Positions 14,201 to 27,900 of a stretch of DNA of 64,000 nt are shown here, piece by piece. The notes beneath the pieces were generated by a model. It did not search any database. It was given only the letters and a program-made list of their open reading frames with translations, and was not told the DNA's origin. Within the stretch, counting starts at the first letter, position 1. Each line of letters begins with the position of its first letter. The translations under genes were made by a program, and so were the position numbers. Where the stretch lies: the NCBI GenBank assembly GCA_949752795.1, contig CATKHW010000009.1:2294001-2358000 (forward strand), given 5' to 3'. This stretch comes from Hyperoodon ampullatus (Eukaryota > Chordata > Mammalia > Artiodactyla > Ziphiidae).

Positions 14201-16550
14201 CATGTCCTCTGTCATCACAATGCTCCAAACCCTTCTGATCACAATGTTCCATAACACTTGTCATCACATGCCCCATGACGCTCGTCATCACAATTATGCA
14301 AGGTCTTCTCATCACAGTGCTCCATAACCATTGTAACCACAATGCTCAATACACTTGGCATCACAATGCTCGCTGACACTTGTCATCAGTATGCTCCTTG
14401 AACACAGTCATGACAAGGCTCCATGCCTTTTTCATCACAATGATCCATTCCACTATCATCACGATGCTCCAAGACCCCTGTTATCACAGTGCTTCGTGAC
14501 TCCAGTCATCACAATGCTTCATGATATTTGTCATCACAATGGTCCATGACCTAGTCACACAAAGCTCTATGACGTTTGTCACCACAATGCTCCATGAAAT
14601 TTTTATCACAATGCTCTGTGACCCTTGTCATCACAAAGCTCCATGCCTTTGTCAGCACAATGCTCCAAGACCCTTGTCATCACAATGCTCGATGCGCGTG
14701 TCAGCACAATGCTCCATAACCCATGTCATCACGATGCTCCATGCCCTTGTCATCGCAATGCTCCATGACCCCTGTCATCACAGTGCTCCGTGACTCCAGT
14801 CTTCACAATGCTTCATGACATTTGTCATCACAATGGTCCATGCCCTCGTCACACAAGGCTCTGTGACCTTTGTCACCACAATGCTCCATGCCCTATTCAT
14901 CTCAATGTTCCGTGCCGACTGTCATCACAATAATCCATGAAATTGTCAGACCAATGTTCCATGACGCTGTCATCATATTGCTCCGTGCCCTTGTCATCAC
15001 AATGCTCCATGACCCCTGTCATCACAGTGCTCCGTTACTCCAGTCACCACAATGATTCATGACCTTTCTCATCACAATGGTCCATGCCCTTGTCACACAA
15101 GGCTCTGTGATCTTTGTCACCTCAATGCTCGATGAAATTTTCATCAGAATGCTCTGTGTCCCTTGTCATCACAGTGCCCCATGCCTTTGTCAGCACAATG
15201 CTCCATGGCACGTGTCATCAAAATGCTCCATGCGCTTGTCAGCCCAATGAGCCATGACACATGTCATCACAATGTGCCATGCTCTTTTCATCACAATGCT
15301 CCACATCCTTTTCATCACTCTGCTCCATAAAACTTGTCATCACAATGCTCCATGCACTTCTCATCAAAATCCTCTCTCAACACATATATCACAATGTTCC
15401 ATCACTGGTCATCACAATACTCCCTCACCTCTGTCATCACAATGTTCCATGACCACGGTCATCACAGTGCTACATGCCCTTATCATCACAATGCTCCATG
15501 ACCCCTGACATCACAATGTTCCATAACCCCTGTCACAAAATGCTCCATGACCCATTTCATCACAATGCTTCATGACACCTGACATCACAATGTTCCATAA
15601 CCCCTGTCATCAAAATATTCCATGACCCTTTTCATCAAATTGCTCCATGACACTGTCATCACAATGCTCCCTGCCCTTCTAATCACAATGCACCATGCCC
15701 ATGTCATCAAAATGCCCCATGACATTTGTCATAACAAAGCTCCATGACCCTTGTCATCACAATGAACCAAGACCTCTGTAATCACAATTCTCCATGCCAC
15801 TTTTCATCTCAATGTTCCATGAACACTGTCATCACAATGCACCATGCCCATCATCATAATGATTCATGCTATTCTCATCACAATGATATCAAAATGCTCC
15901 ATGTCCTCTGTCACCACAATGCTCCAAACCCTTTTGATCACAATGTTCCATAACACTTGTCATCACATGCCCCATGACGCTCGTCATCACAATTATGCAA
16001 GGTCTTCTCATCACAATGCTCCATGACCTTTGTCACCACAATGCTCAATACACTTGGCATCACAATGCTCCCTGACAGTTGTCATCAGTATGCTCCTTGA
16101 AGCCTGTCATGACAAGGCTCCATGCAATTTTCATCACAATGATCCATTCCCTTTTCATCACAATGCTCCAAGACCCCTGTAATCACAATGCTCCATGTCC
16201 TTCTCATCACAAATCTCCATGACGCATGTCATCAGAATGCTCCATTGCCTTCTCATCACAGTGCTCCATGCCCTTGTCAACACATTGTTTCAAAACCCCT
16301 GTAATCTCAATGCTCCATGCACATTTTCATCAGAATGCTCCATGCCATTGTCATCACAATGCTCCATGACACTTTTCATCACAATGTTCCAAGCCCTTGT
16401 CATCAAAATGCTCCATTACCTTTGTCATCACGATCCTCCATGACACTTGGTAGCACAATGCTCCATGCCATTGTCATCACAATGGACAATGACATATGTC
16501 ATCACAATGCTCCCTGACACCTGTCTTCACAATACTCCATGGCCTTGTCA

Positions 16551-18518
16551 TCACAAGGTTCCATGCCCTTGTCATCTCAATGTTCCATGCCCACAGTCAT
16601 CACAATAATCCATGAAACTTGGTAGACCAATGTTCCATGCCCCTGTCATAATATTGATCCATGCCCTTGTCATTACAATGCTCCATGACACCTGTCATCA
16701 CAGTGCTCCGAGACTCCAGTCACCACAATGATTCATGACATTTCTCAGCACAATGGTCCATGCCCTCGTCACACAAGTCTCTGTGATCACTGTCAACACA
16801 ATGCTCCATGAAATTTTCATCACAATTCTCTGTGTCCCTTGTCAACACAGTGCTCCATGCCTTTGTCAGCACAATGCTCCATGGAACTTGTCATCAAAAT
16901 GCTCCATGCACTTGTCAGCACAATGCTCCATGACACATGTCATCACAATGTGCCATGCTCTTTTCATCACAATGCTCCACATCCATTTCATCGCTATGCT
17001 CCATAAAACTTGTCATCACAATGCTCCCTGCCCTTCTCATCACAATGCACCACGCCCTTGTCATCAAAATGCCCCATGACATTTGTCATCACAAAGCTCC
17101 GTGACCGTTGGCATCACAATGCTCCATGATATTGTCATCACAATGCTCAATGAAATCTCTCATCACATTGCTCCATGCCCTTGTAATCACAATGCTCCAT
17201 TAAACCTGTCATAACAATGCTCCATGACCCCTGCCATCACTATGTTCCACTGCCTTGTCATCACAATGCTCCAAGTTCTCTGTAATCACAATTCTCCATG
17301 CCACTTTTCATCTCAATGCTCCATGAACACTGTCATCACAATGCACCATGCCCATCATCATAATGATTCATGCTATTGTCATCACAATGAAATAAAAATG
17401 CTCCGTGTCCTCTGTCATCACAATGCTCCGAACCCTTCTCATCACAGTGTTAAATAACACTTGTCATCACATGCCCCATGACGCTCGTCATCACAATTAT
17501 GCAAGGTCTTCTCATCACAATGCTCCATGACCTTTGTCACCACAATGCTCAATACACTTGGCATCACAATGCTCGCTGACACTTGTCATCAGTATGCTCC
17601 TTGAACACTGTCATGACAAGGCTCCATGCCTTTTTCATCACAATGATCCATTCCCTTTTCATCACAATGCTCCAAGACCCCTGTAATCACAATGCTCTAT
17701 GTCCTTGTCATCACAAAGCTCCATGACACATGTCATCAGAATGCTCCATTGCCTTTTCATCACAATGCTCCATGCCCTTGTAATCACATTGCTTCAAAAC
17801 CACTGTAATCTCAATGCTCCATGCACATTTTCATCAGAATGCTCCATGCCCTTGTCATCACAATGCTCCATGACCTTGTCATCACAATTCTCCAACACCC
17901 TGTAATCACAATGCTCCATGTCCTTGTTATCACAAAGCTCCATGACGCATGTCATAAGAATGCTCCATTGCCTTCTCATCATAATGCTCCATGCTCTTGT
18001 AAACACATTGCTTCAAAACCCCTTTAATCTCAATGCTCCATGCAACTTTTCATCAGAATGCTCCATGCCCTTGTCATCACAATGCCCCATGACCCTTGTC
18101 ATCGCAATGTTCCAAGCCCTTGTCATCAAAATTCTCCATTACCTTTGTCATCAGAATCCTCCATGACACTTGGTATCACAATGCTCCATGCCATTGTCAT
18201 CACAATGGACAATGACATATGTCATCACAATGTTCCCTGACACCTTTCTTCATAATACTCCATGACCTTGTCATCACAATGTTCCATGCCCTTGTCATCA
18301 CAATGTGCCATGCCCACTGTCATCACAATAATCCATGAAACATGTCAGACCAATGTTCCATGCCCCTGTCATCGCAATGCTCCATGATCTTGTCATCACA
18401 ATGCTCCATGTCCCCTGTCATCACAATACTCCTTGACTGCAGTCATCACAATGCTTCATGACCATTGTCCTCACAATGGTACATGCCCGCGTCACACAAA
18501 GCTCTGTGACCTTTGTCA
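16551..18518 (+). repeat. ~1.97-kb extra segment in A copy 2
   Basis: Comparison with copy 1 places an insertion of about 1,968 bp (80 monomers) between the equivalents of about 2,780 and 2,820. Both sides carry the same CTGACACCTGTCTTC-type monomers (near 16.51 and 18.23 kb). The inserted material is itself a complete family A sub-block, including the CATCATCATAATGATTC and GAAATAAAAATG landmarks near 17.36-17.40 kb. This is the signature of an unequal exchange that added one sub-block. The edges are placed by eye and could move by a few monomers. Confidence 0.65.
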
Positions 18519-21309
18519 CCACAATGCTCCATGCACTTGTCATCTCAATGCTCCATGCCCACTGTCATCACAATAATCCATGAAACTTGTCAGACCAATG
18601 TTCCATTCCCCTGTCATCATATTGATCCATGCCCTTGTCATAACAATGCTCCATGACCCCTGTCATCACAGTGCTCTGTGACTCCAGTCATCACAATGAT
18701 TCATGACCTTTCTCATCACAATGGTCCATGCCCTCGTCACACAAGGCTCTGTGATCTTTGCACCACAATGCTCCATGAAATTTTCATCACAATGCTCTGT
18801 GTCCCTTGTCATCACAATGCTCCATGCCTTTGTCAGCACAATGCTCCATGACACTTGTCATCAAAATGCTCCATGCGCTTGTCAGCAAAATGCTCCATGA
18901 CACATATCATCACAATGTGCCATGCTCTTTTCATCACAATGCTCCACATCCTTTTCATCACTCCGCTACATAAAACTTGTCATCACAATGCTCCATGATC
19001 TTCTCCTCAAAATGCTCTCTCAACACATATATCACAATGTTCCATCACTAGTCATCACAATACTCAGTCACCTCTGTCATCACAATGTTCCATGAGCACT
19101 GTCATCACAGTGCTACATGCCCTTATCATCACACTGCTCCATGAACCCTGACATCACAATGTTCCATGACCCTTGTCATCACAATGCTCCAAGACCTCTG
19201 TAATCACAATTCTCCATGCCACTTTTCATCTCAATGCGTCAGGAACACTGTCATCTCAATGGACAATGCCCATCATCAAAATGATTCATGCTATTGTCAT
19301 CACAATGAAATCAAAATGCTCCATGTCCTCTGTCATCACAATGCTCCAAACACTTCTGATCACAATGTTCCATAACAATTGTCATCACATGCCCCATGAC
19401 GCTCGTCATCACAATTAGGCAAGGTCTTCTCATCACAATGCTCCATGACCTTTGTCACCACAATGCTCAATACACTTGGCATCACAATGCTCGCTGACAC
19501 TTGTCATCAGTATGCTCCTTGAACACTGTCATGACAAGGCTCCATGCCTTTTTCATCACAATGATCCATTCCCTTTTCATCACAATGCTCCAAGACCCCT
19601 GTAATCACAATGCTCTATGTCCTTGTCATCACAAAGCTCCATGACACATGTCATCAGAATGCTCCATTGCCTTTTCATCACAATGCTCCAAGACCCCTGT
19701 TATCACAATGCTCCGTGACTCCAGTCATCACAATGATTCATGACATTTGTCATCACAATGGTCCATGACCTCGTCACACAATGCTCTGTGACCTTTGTCA
19801 CCACAATGCTCCATGAAATTTTTATCACAATGCTGTGACCCTTGTCATCACAAAGCTCCATGCCTTTGTCAGCTAAATGCTCCATGACCCTTGTCATCAC
19901 AATGCACCATGCACTTGTCATCACAATGCTCCACATCCTTGTCATCAAAATGCTCCATAAACCTTGTCATCACAATGCTCCATGCACTTCTCCTCAAAAT
20001 GCCTTCTCACCACTGATATCACAATGTTCCATCACTAGTCATCACAATTCTCCCTCACCCCTGTCATCACAATATTCCATGACCCCTGTAATCACAATTC
20101 TCCATGCCCTTGTCATGACAAAGCACCATGACGCATGTCATCAGAATGCTCCATGGCCTACTCATCACACTGCTCCAACACCCCCGTAATCACAATGCTC
20201 CATGCCCATTTTCATCTCAATGCTCCATGAACCCTGTCATCTCAATGCACCGTGCCTATCACCATAATATTTCATGCTATTGTCATCACAATGAAATCAA
20301 AATGCTCAATGACCTCTGTCATCACAATGCACCAAACCCTTCTGATCACAATGTTCCATAACACTTGTCATCACAATGCCCCATGATGCTGGTCATCACA
20401 ATTATCCATGGTCTTCTCATCACAATGCTCCATGATCTTTGTCATCACAATGCTCAATACACTTATCATCACAATGCTCCCAGACAGTTGTCATCAGTAT
20501 GCTCCTTGAACCCTGTCATGACAAGGTTCCATGCATTTTTCATCACAATGATCCATTCCTTTTTCATCACAATGCTCCATGACCCTTGTCATCACAATTT
20601 TCCAAGCGCTTGTCATCAAAATGCTCAATTACCTTTGTCATCACAATCCTCCATGACACTTGGTATCACAATGCTCCATGCCATTGTCATCACAATGGAA
20701 AATGACATATGTCATCACAATGCTCCCTGACACCTGTCTTCACAATATTCCATGACCTTGTCATCACAATGTTCCATGCCCTTGTCATCACAATGCACCA
20801 TGCCCACTGTCATCACAATAATCTATGAAACATGTCAGACAAATGTTCCATGCCCCTGTCGTCAAAATGCTCCATTCCCTTGTCATCACAATGCTCCATG
20901 ACCACTGTCATCACAATGCTCCGTGACTCCAGTCATCACAATGCTTCATGACCTTTGTCCTCACAATGGTCCATGTCCTCGTCACACAAGGCTCTGTGAT
21001 CTTTGTCACCAAAATGCTCCATGAAATTTTCATCACAATGCTCTGTGTCCCTTGTCATCACAATGCTCCATGACCCTTGTCATCGCAATGTTCCAAGCCC
21101 TTGTCATCAAAACACTCCATTACCTTTGTCATCACAATCCTCCATGACATTTTGTATCACAATGTGCCATGCCATTGTCATCACAATGGACAATGACATA
21201 TGTCATCACAATGCTCCCTGACACCTGTCTTCAAAATACTCCATGACCTTGTCATCACAATGTTCCCTTCCCTTTTCATCACAATGCGCCATGCCCACTG
21301 TCATCACAA

Positions 21310-21830
21310 TAATCCATGAATCCTGTCAGACCAATGTTCCATGCCCCTGTCATCACCATGCTCCATGCCCTTGTCGTCACAATGCTCCATGTCCCCTGTC
21401 ATCACAATGCTCCGTGACTCCAGTCATCACAATGCTTCATGAATTTTGTCCTCACAATGGTCCATGCCCTCGTCACACAAGGCTCTGTGTCCTTTGTCAC
21501 CACAATGCTCCATGCCCTTGTCATCTCAATGTGCCATGCCCACTGTTTTCACAATAATCCATGAAACATGTCAGACCAATGTTCCATGCCCCTGTCATCA
21601 CAATGCTCCATGCCTTTGTCATCACAATGCTCCATGGCCCCTGTCATCACAATGCTCCATCACTCCAGTCATCAAAATGCTTCACGACCGTTGTCCTCAC
21701 AATGGTCCATGCCCTCGTCACACAAGACTCTGTGACCTTTGTCACCGAAATGCTCCATGCCCTTGTCATTTCAGTGCTCCATGCCCACTGTCATCACAAT
21801 AATCCATGAAACTTGTCAGACCAGTGATCC
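21310..21830 (+). repeat. 243-bp (10-monomer) tandem repeat
   Basis: The landmark CAGACCAATGTTCC falls at about 21,327 and 21,570, with a degenerate form at about 21,815. The landmark CACAAGGCTCTGTG and its variant fall near 21,480 and 21,723. All spacings are 243-245 bp, that is ten monomers. There are two full units and a shortened third that leads into the family B boundary. Similar 245-bp pairs occur near 5,283/5,527, 12,389/12,634 and 18,341/18,587, so this is a recurring intermediate tier of family A. Confidence 0.75.
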
Positions 21831-21901
21831 ATGCTCTCTTCACACAAGGCTCTGTGATCTTTGTCACCACAATGCTCCATGAACTTTTCATCACAATGCT
21901 C

Positions 21902-24900
21902 CGTGACTCCAGCAACCAAAATACTTCATGACTTTGTCATCAAAATGGTCCATGCCCACATCATCACAATGTTCCGTGACCTTTGTCATCACAATGCTAC
22001 ATGCAATTATCATCACAATGCTCCATGACACCTGATATCACATTGTTCCATAACCCCAGCATCAAAAAGCTCCATGACCCTTTTCATCACATATCTCCAT
22101 GACCCCTGATATCACAATGTTCCATATCCCTTGTCATCAAAATGTTCCATGACAGTTTTCATCAAATTGCTCTATGACCCTGTCATCACAATGCTCCCTG
22201 CCCTTCTCATCACAATGCACAACGCCCTTGTAATCAAAATGCTCCATGACCTTTGTCATCACAAAGCTCCATGACCCTTGGCATCACAATGCTCCATGCC
22301 ATTGTCATCACAGTGCTCCATGAACCCTTTCATCACATTGCTTCATGCCCTTGTCATCACAAAGCTCCATGACGCTTGTCATCACAATGCTCGATGACCT
22401 TCTATTCACAATGCTCCATGCTCTTGTCATTACAATCCTCCATGACCCGTGTATCACAGTGTTCCTTGCCCTCGTCATCACAATGCTCCAAGAACCCTGT
22501 AATCACAATGCTCCATGCCCTGGTCATCACAAAGCTTCATGACGCATGTCATAAGTATGCTCCATGGCCTTCTCATCATAATGCTCCATGCCCTGGTCAT
22601 CACAATGCTCGAAGGCTCCTGTAATCAAAATGCTCCATGCCCCATTTCATCAGAATGCTCCATGAGACTTGTCATCACAAGGCTCCATGGACTTCTCATC
22701 ACAATGCTCCAGGACCTTGTCATCACGATGCTCCATTCCCTTGTCATCACAATACTCCATGAACATTTTCAGCCAATGCTCCATGATCTTCTCATCACTC
22801 TGCTCCATGACCCCTGTCATCACAATGCTCCATGACCACTGTCATCACAATGCTCTATGACCCCTTACAACACAATAATCCGGGACTGTTTTCATCACAA
22901 TGCTCCATGATCTTTGTCATCACAATGCTCAATACACTTGTCATCACAATGTTCCCTGACACTTGTTGTCAGAATGCTCCTTGAAACCTGTCATTAAAAG
23001 GCTCCATGCATTTTTCATCACAATGATCCATGCCCTTTTCATCACAATGCTCCATGCCATTTTCATCACAGTACTCCACAAGCTTATCATCAGAATGCTC
23101 CATGACCCTTGTCATCACAATGCTCCATGACACGTCTTCACAATGTTCCATGACCCATGTCATCACAATGCTCCATGACGCCTGTCATCAGAATGCTCCA
23201 TGCCCCTTGTCATTACAGTGCTCCATGACGCTCGTCATCACAGTTATCCATGGTCTTCTCATCACAGTGCTCCACGGTCTTGCCATCACAATGCTCCATT
23301 CCCTGGTCATAACAATGCTCCATGACCCTTGTCATCACAATGCTCCATGTGCTTGTCCGCACAATGCCCCATGACCTGTGTCATCACAATGCGACATGCG
23401 CTTGTCATCAAAATGCTCCACAACCTTGTCATCACAGTGCTCCATAAACCTTGTCGTCACAATGCTCCATGCACTTCCCATCAAAAGGCTCTCCCATCAC
23501 TGATATCATAATGTTCCATCACTAGTCATCACAATACTCCCTCACCCCTGCCATCACAATGTTCCATGACCCCTGTCATCACAATGCTCAATGACACTTT
23601 TCATCACAATGCTCCCTGACCCCTGACATCACAATTTTCCATAACCCCTGTCATCAAAATGTCCCATGACACTTTTCATCAAATTGCTCCATGACCCTTT
23701 CATCACAATGCTCACTGTCCTTCTCATAACAGTGCACCACGCCCTTGTCATCAAAACCCTCCATGACCTTTGTCATCACAAAGCTCCGTGACCCTTGGCA
23801 TCACAATGCTCCATGCCATTGTCATCAAAATGCTCCATGAACCCTCTCAACACATTGTTACATGTCCTTGTCATCACAGGCTCCATGATGCTTTTCATCA
23901 CATTGCTCGATGCACTTCTTAACACAAAGCTCCAAGGCTTGTCATTACAGTCCTGCATGACCCATGTATCACAGTGTTCCGTGCCCTTGTCATCACAATG
24001 CTCCATGCCCCCTCTCATCACAATAATCCATGAAAATTTTCAGACCAATGCTCCATGCCCTTGTCATGAAAATGTTCCATTACCACTGTTATAACAATGC
24101 TCCATGAAAACTGCCATTACAATTTTCCACGGCCTTCTCATCACAAGGCTCCATGACCCTTGTCATCACAATGCTCCAAGACACCTGTAATCACAATGCT
24201 CCATGCTCTTGTCATCACAAAGCTCCATGACGCATGTCATCAGAATGCGCCTTCGCCTTCTCATCACAATGCTCCATGACCTGGTCATCGCAATGCTCCA
24301 AGACCTCTGTAATCACAATGCTCCATGCCACTTTTCATCTCAATGCTCCATGAACCCTGTCATCACAATGCACCATGCCCATCATCATAATGCTTCATGC
24401 TATTGTCATCACAATGAAATCAAAATGCTCCATGACCTCTGCCATCACAATGCTCCAAACCCTTGTGATCACAATGTTCCATAACACTTGTCATCACAAC
24501 GCCCCATGACGCTCATCATCACAATTATCCATGGTCTTCTATTCACAATACTCCATGACCTTTTTCATCACAATTCTCAATAAACTTGTCATCACAATGC
24601 TCCCTGACAATGGTCGTGAATATGCTCCTTGAAACCTGTCATGACAAGGCTCCATGCATTTTTCATCACAATGATCCATGCACTTTTATTCACAATACTC
24701 CAAGACTCCTGTAATCACAATGCTCCATGCCCTTGTCATCACAAACCTTCTTGAAGCATGTCTTCAAAATTCTCCATGGCCTTCTCATCACCATGCTCCA
24801 TGCCCTTTTCATCACAATGCTCCATTCCCTTGTCATCAAAATGCTCCATGACCCCTGTCATCACAATACTCCATGAATATTTACAGCCCAATGCTCCATG

Positions 24901-27900
24901 ACCTTCACTTCACAATGCCCCATGAACCCTGTCATCACTATGCTCCATGACCACTGTCATCACAACGATCCATGACCCCTGACAACACAATGATCCTGGA
25001 CTCTTGTCATCAAAATGCTCCATGACCCTTGTCATCACAATGATCCATTCCCTTGTCATCACAATGCTCCATAACCCTTGTCATCACAAGGCTCCAAGCC
25101 CTTGTCATCACAATGCTCCATTATATTTGTCATCACATTTCTCCATGACACTTGGCATCACAATGCTCCATGCCATTGTCATCACAATGGACCATGACAT
25201 ATGTCACCACAATGCTCCCTGACAACTGTCTTCACAATAATCTACGACCTTGTCATCACAATGCTCCATGCCCCTGTCATCACAATGTTCCATGCCCTTG
25301 TCATCACAATGATCCATTCCCTTGTTATCACAATGCTCCATGACCCCTGTAATCACAATGTTCAGTGACGCTTGTCATCACAGTGCTCCATGACCCTTGT
25401 CATCAAAATGTTCCATGCATTTGTCAGCAAAATGCTTCATGAACTTGTCATCACAATGCTCCATTCCCATTGTCATCAAAATCCTCGATGAAACTTGGGT
25501 TCACATTGCTTGATGCCCTTGTCATCACAATGCGCCATGGTCCTTGAAATGAAAACGATCCATGACCTCTGTCATCACAATGCTCCATGCCCACTGTCAT
25601 AGCAATAATCCATGAAACTTGTCAGACCAATGCTCCATGCCGCTGTCATCACAATGCTCCATGCCCTTTAATCACAATGCTCCATTACCCCTCACATCAT
25701 AATGTTCCTTGACTCCAGTCATCACAATGCTTTATGACCTTTGTCATCACAATGGTCCATTCCCTCGTCATCACAATGCTCTGTAACACTTCTCATCACA
25801 GTGCTCCATGCCTTTGTCAGCACAATGCTCCATGACCCTTGTCATCACAATGCTCCATGTGCTTCTCAGCACAATGCTCCAAGACACATGTCATCACAAT
25901 GTGCCATGCACTTGTCATCACAATGCTCCACAACCTTGTCATCACAATGCTCCATAAACCTTTTTATCACAATGCTCCATGCCCTTCTCATCTAAATGCT
26001 CTCTCACCACTGATATCACAATGTTCCATCACTAGTCATCACAATACTCCCTCACCCCTGTCATCACAATGTTCCATGACCCCTGTCATCAAAATGCTAC
26101 ATGCCCTTATCATCACAATGCTCCATGACCACTGACATCACAATGTTCCATGACCCCTGTCATCAAAATGTTCCCTGACCCTTTTCATCAAATTGCTCCA
26201 TGACCCTGTCATCACAATGCTCCCTGCCCTTCTCATCACAATGCACCACGCACTTGTCATCAAAATGCTCCATGACCTTTGTCATCACAAAGCTCCATGA
26301 CCCTTGGCATCACAATACTCCATGCCATTGTCATCACAATGCTCCATGAACGCTCTCATCACATTGCTCCCTGCCCTTGTCATCACAATGCTCAATGGCC
26401 TTTTCATCACAATTCTCCATGCAATTGTCATCATCATACTCCTCAAGCTTGTCGTCCGAATGCTCCATGAACCTTGTCATCACAATGCTCCATGACCCCT
26501 GTCATCACAATGCTCCATGACACCAGTTATCACAATGCTCCATGCCCCTTGTCACTACAGTGCTCCATGACGCTCGTCATCACAATTATCCATGGTCTAC
26601 TCATCACAATGCTCCCCGGTCTTGCCATCACAATGCTCCATGCCCTGGTCATCAGTATTCTCCACGTCCTTGTCATCACAATGCTCTTTGACACATCTCA
26701 TCACAATTTTACATGCTCTTTTCATCGAAATTCTCCATGCACTTGTCATCGCAATGCTCCATGACCCCTGTCATAGCAAGCTTCATGCGCATGTCATCAC
26801 AATGCTTCACGAACTTGTCATCAAAATTCTCAATGACCCTTGTCATCACAATGCTCCAAGCCCTTGTCATCAAAATGCTCCATTACGTTTGTCATCACAA
26901 TCCTCCATGACACTTTGCATCACAATGCTCCATGCCATTGTCATCACAATTGTCCATGGCATAGGTCATCACAATGCTCCCTGACACCTGTCTTCACAAT
27001 TCTGCATGACGTTGTCATCACAATGCTCAATGCCCTTGTCATCACAATGAGCCATGCCCATTGCCATCACAATAATCCATGAAACATGTCAGACCAATGT
27101 TCCATGCCCCTGTCATCACAATGCTCCTTGCCATTGTCATCACAATGATCCGTGACTCCAGTCATCAAAATGCTTCATGACCTTGGTCATCACAATGGTC
27201 CATGCCCTCGTCATCACAAGGCTCTGTGACATTTGTCACCACAATGCTCCAGGAACTTTTCATCAAAATGCTTTGTAACACTTGTCATCACAATGCTCCA
27301 TGCCGTTCTCAGCACAATGCTCCATGAAACTTGTCATCACAATGCTCCATGCCCTTGTCAGCACAGTGTTCCATGACCTTTGTCATCACAATGCTCCATG
27401 ACACTTGGCATCACAATGCTCCGTGCCCTTGTTATCACAATGCGCCATTCCCACTGTCATCACAATAATCCATGAAACTTGTCAGACCAATGTTCCATAC
27501 CCCTGTCATCACAATGCTCCATGCCCTTGTCATCACAATGCTCCATGACCCCTGTCATCACAATGCTCCATGCGCTTCTCAGCACAGTACTCCATGACCC
27601 ATTACATCACAACCTGCCATGTGCTTGTCATCACAATGCTCCACATCCTTTTCATCACAATGCTGCTTAAACATTGTCATTACAGTGTTCCGTGCACTTC
27701 TCATCAAAATGATCTCTCACCACTGATATCACAATGTTCCATCACTATTCATTCCAATACTCCATCACCCCTGTCATCACAATGTCCCATGACTCCTGTC
27801 ATTAAAATGCTATATGCACTTATCATCAAAATGTTCGATGACCCCTGACATCACAATATTCCATAACCCCTGTCTTCAAAATGCTCCATGACACATTTCA

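Larger units (their letters stand above)
1..14822 (+). repeat. Higher-order repeat family A, copy 1
   Basis: The first bases of the window recur at 14,823, so the family A period is 14,822 bp here (about 605 monomers). The variant pattern matches monomer by monomer: for example the series around 432-686 reappears at 15,254-15,508 with few substitutions. A diagnostic of family A is the shortened junction CTCGTCACACAA where family B reads CTCGTCATCACAA; another is CACATGCCCCATGACGC. The copy contains no gene. It is itself made of related 0.9-3-kb blocks carrying the CATCACTAGTCATC landmark (about 1.86, 3.33, 4.27, 8.59, 9.55, 11.46 and 13.09 kb; a CTGGTC variant lies near 0.58 kb). The left edge is set by the window, not by a biological boundary. 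Confidence 0.8.
14823..21880 (+). repeat. Higher-order repeat family A, copy 2 (partial)
   Basis: This follows copy 1 at shifting offsets: 14,822 (positions 1 to about 920 of copy 1), 14,650 (about 1,100-1,400), 13,735 (about 2,346-2,780), 15,703 (about 2,820-3,680), 15,750 (about 4,380-4,840) and 15,554 (about 5,030-5,180). The steps correspond to losses of about 172, 915 and 196 bp and a gain of about 1,968 bp, plus smaller events near 19.6-19.9 kb. Private variants are shared, such as the GATCTTTGCACCAC deletion at about 3,051 and 18,754. Counterpart sequence can be followed to about 5.45 kb of copy 1. Beyond that, copy 2 has 243-bp tandem repeats and then the family B array, so the equivalents of about 6-14.8 kb are missing. 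Confidence 0.8.

Noticed and set aside
21850..21960. Possible mobile-element target site at the A/B boundary
   Set aside because: There are no terminal inverted repeats, target-site duplication or non-satellite bases. The change from A to B markers happens between neighbouring monomers in register.
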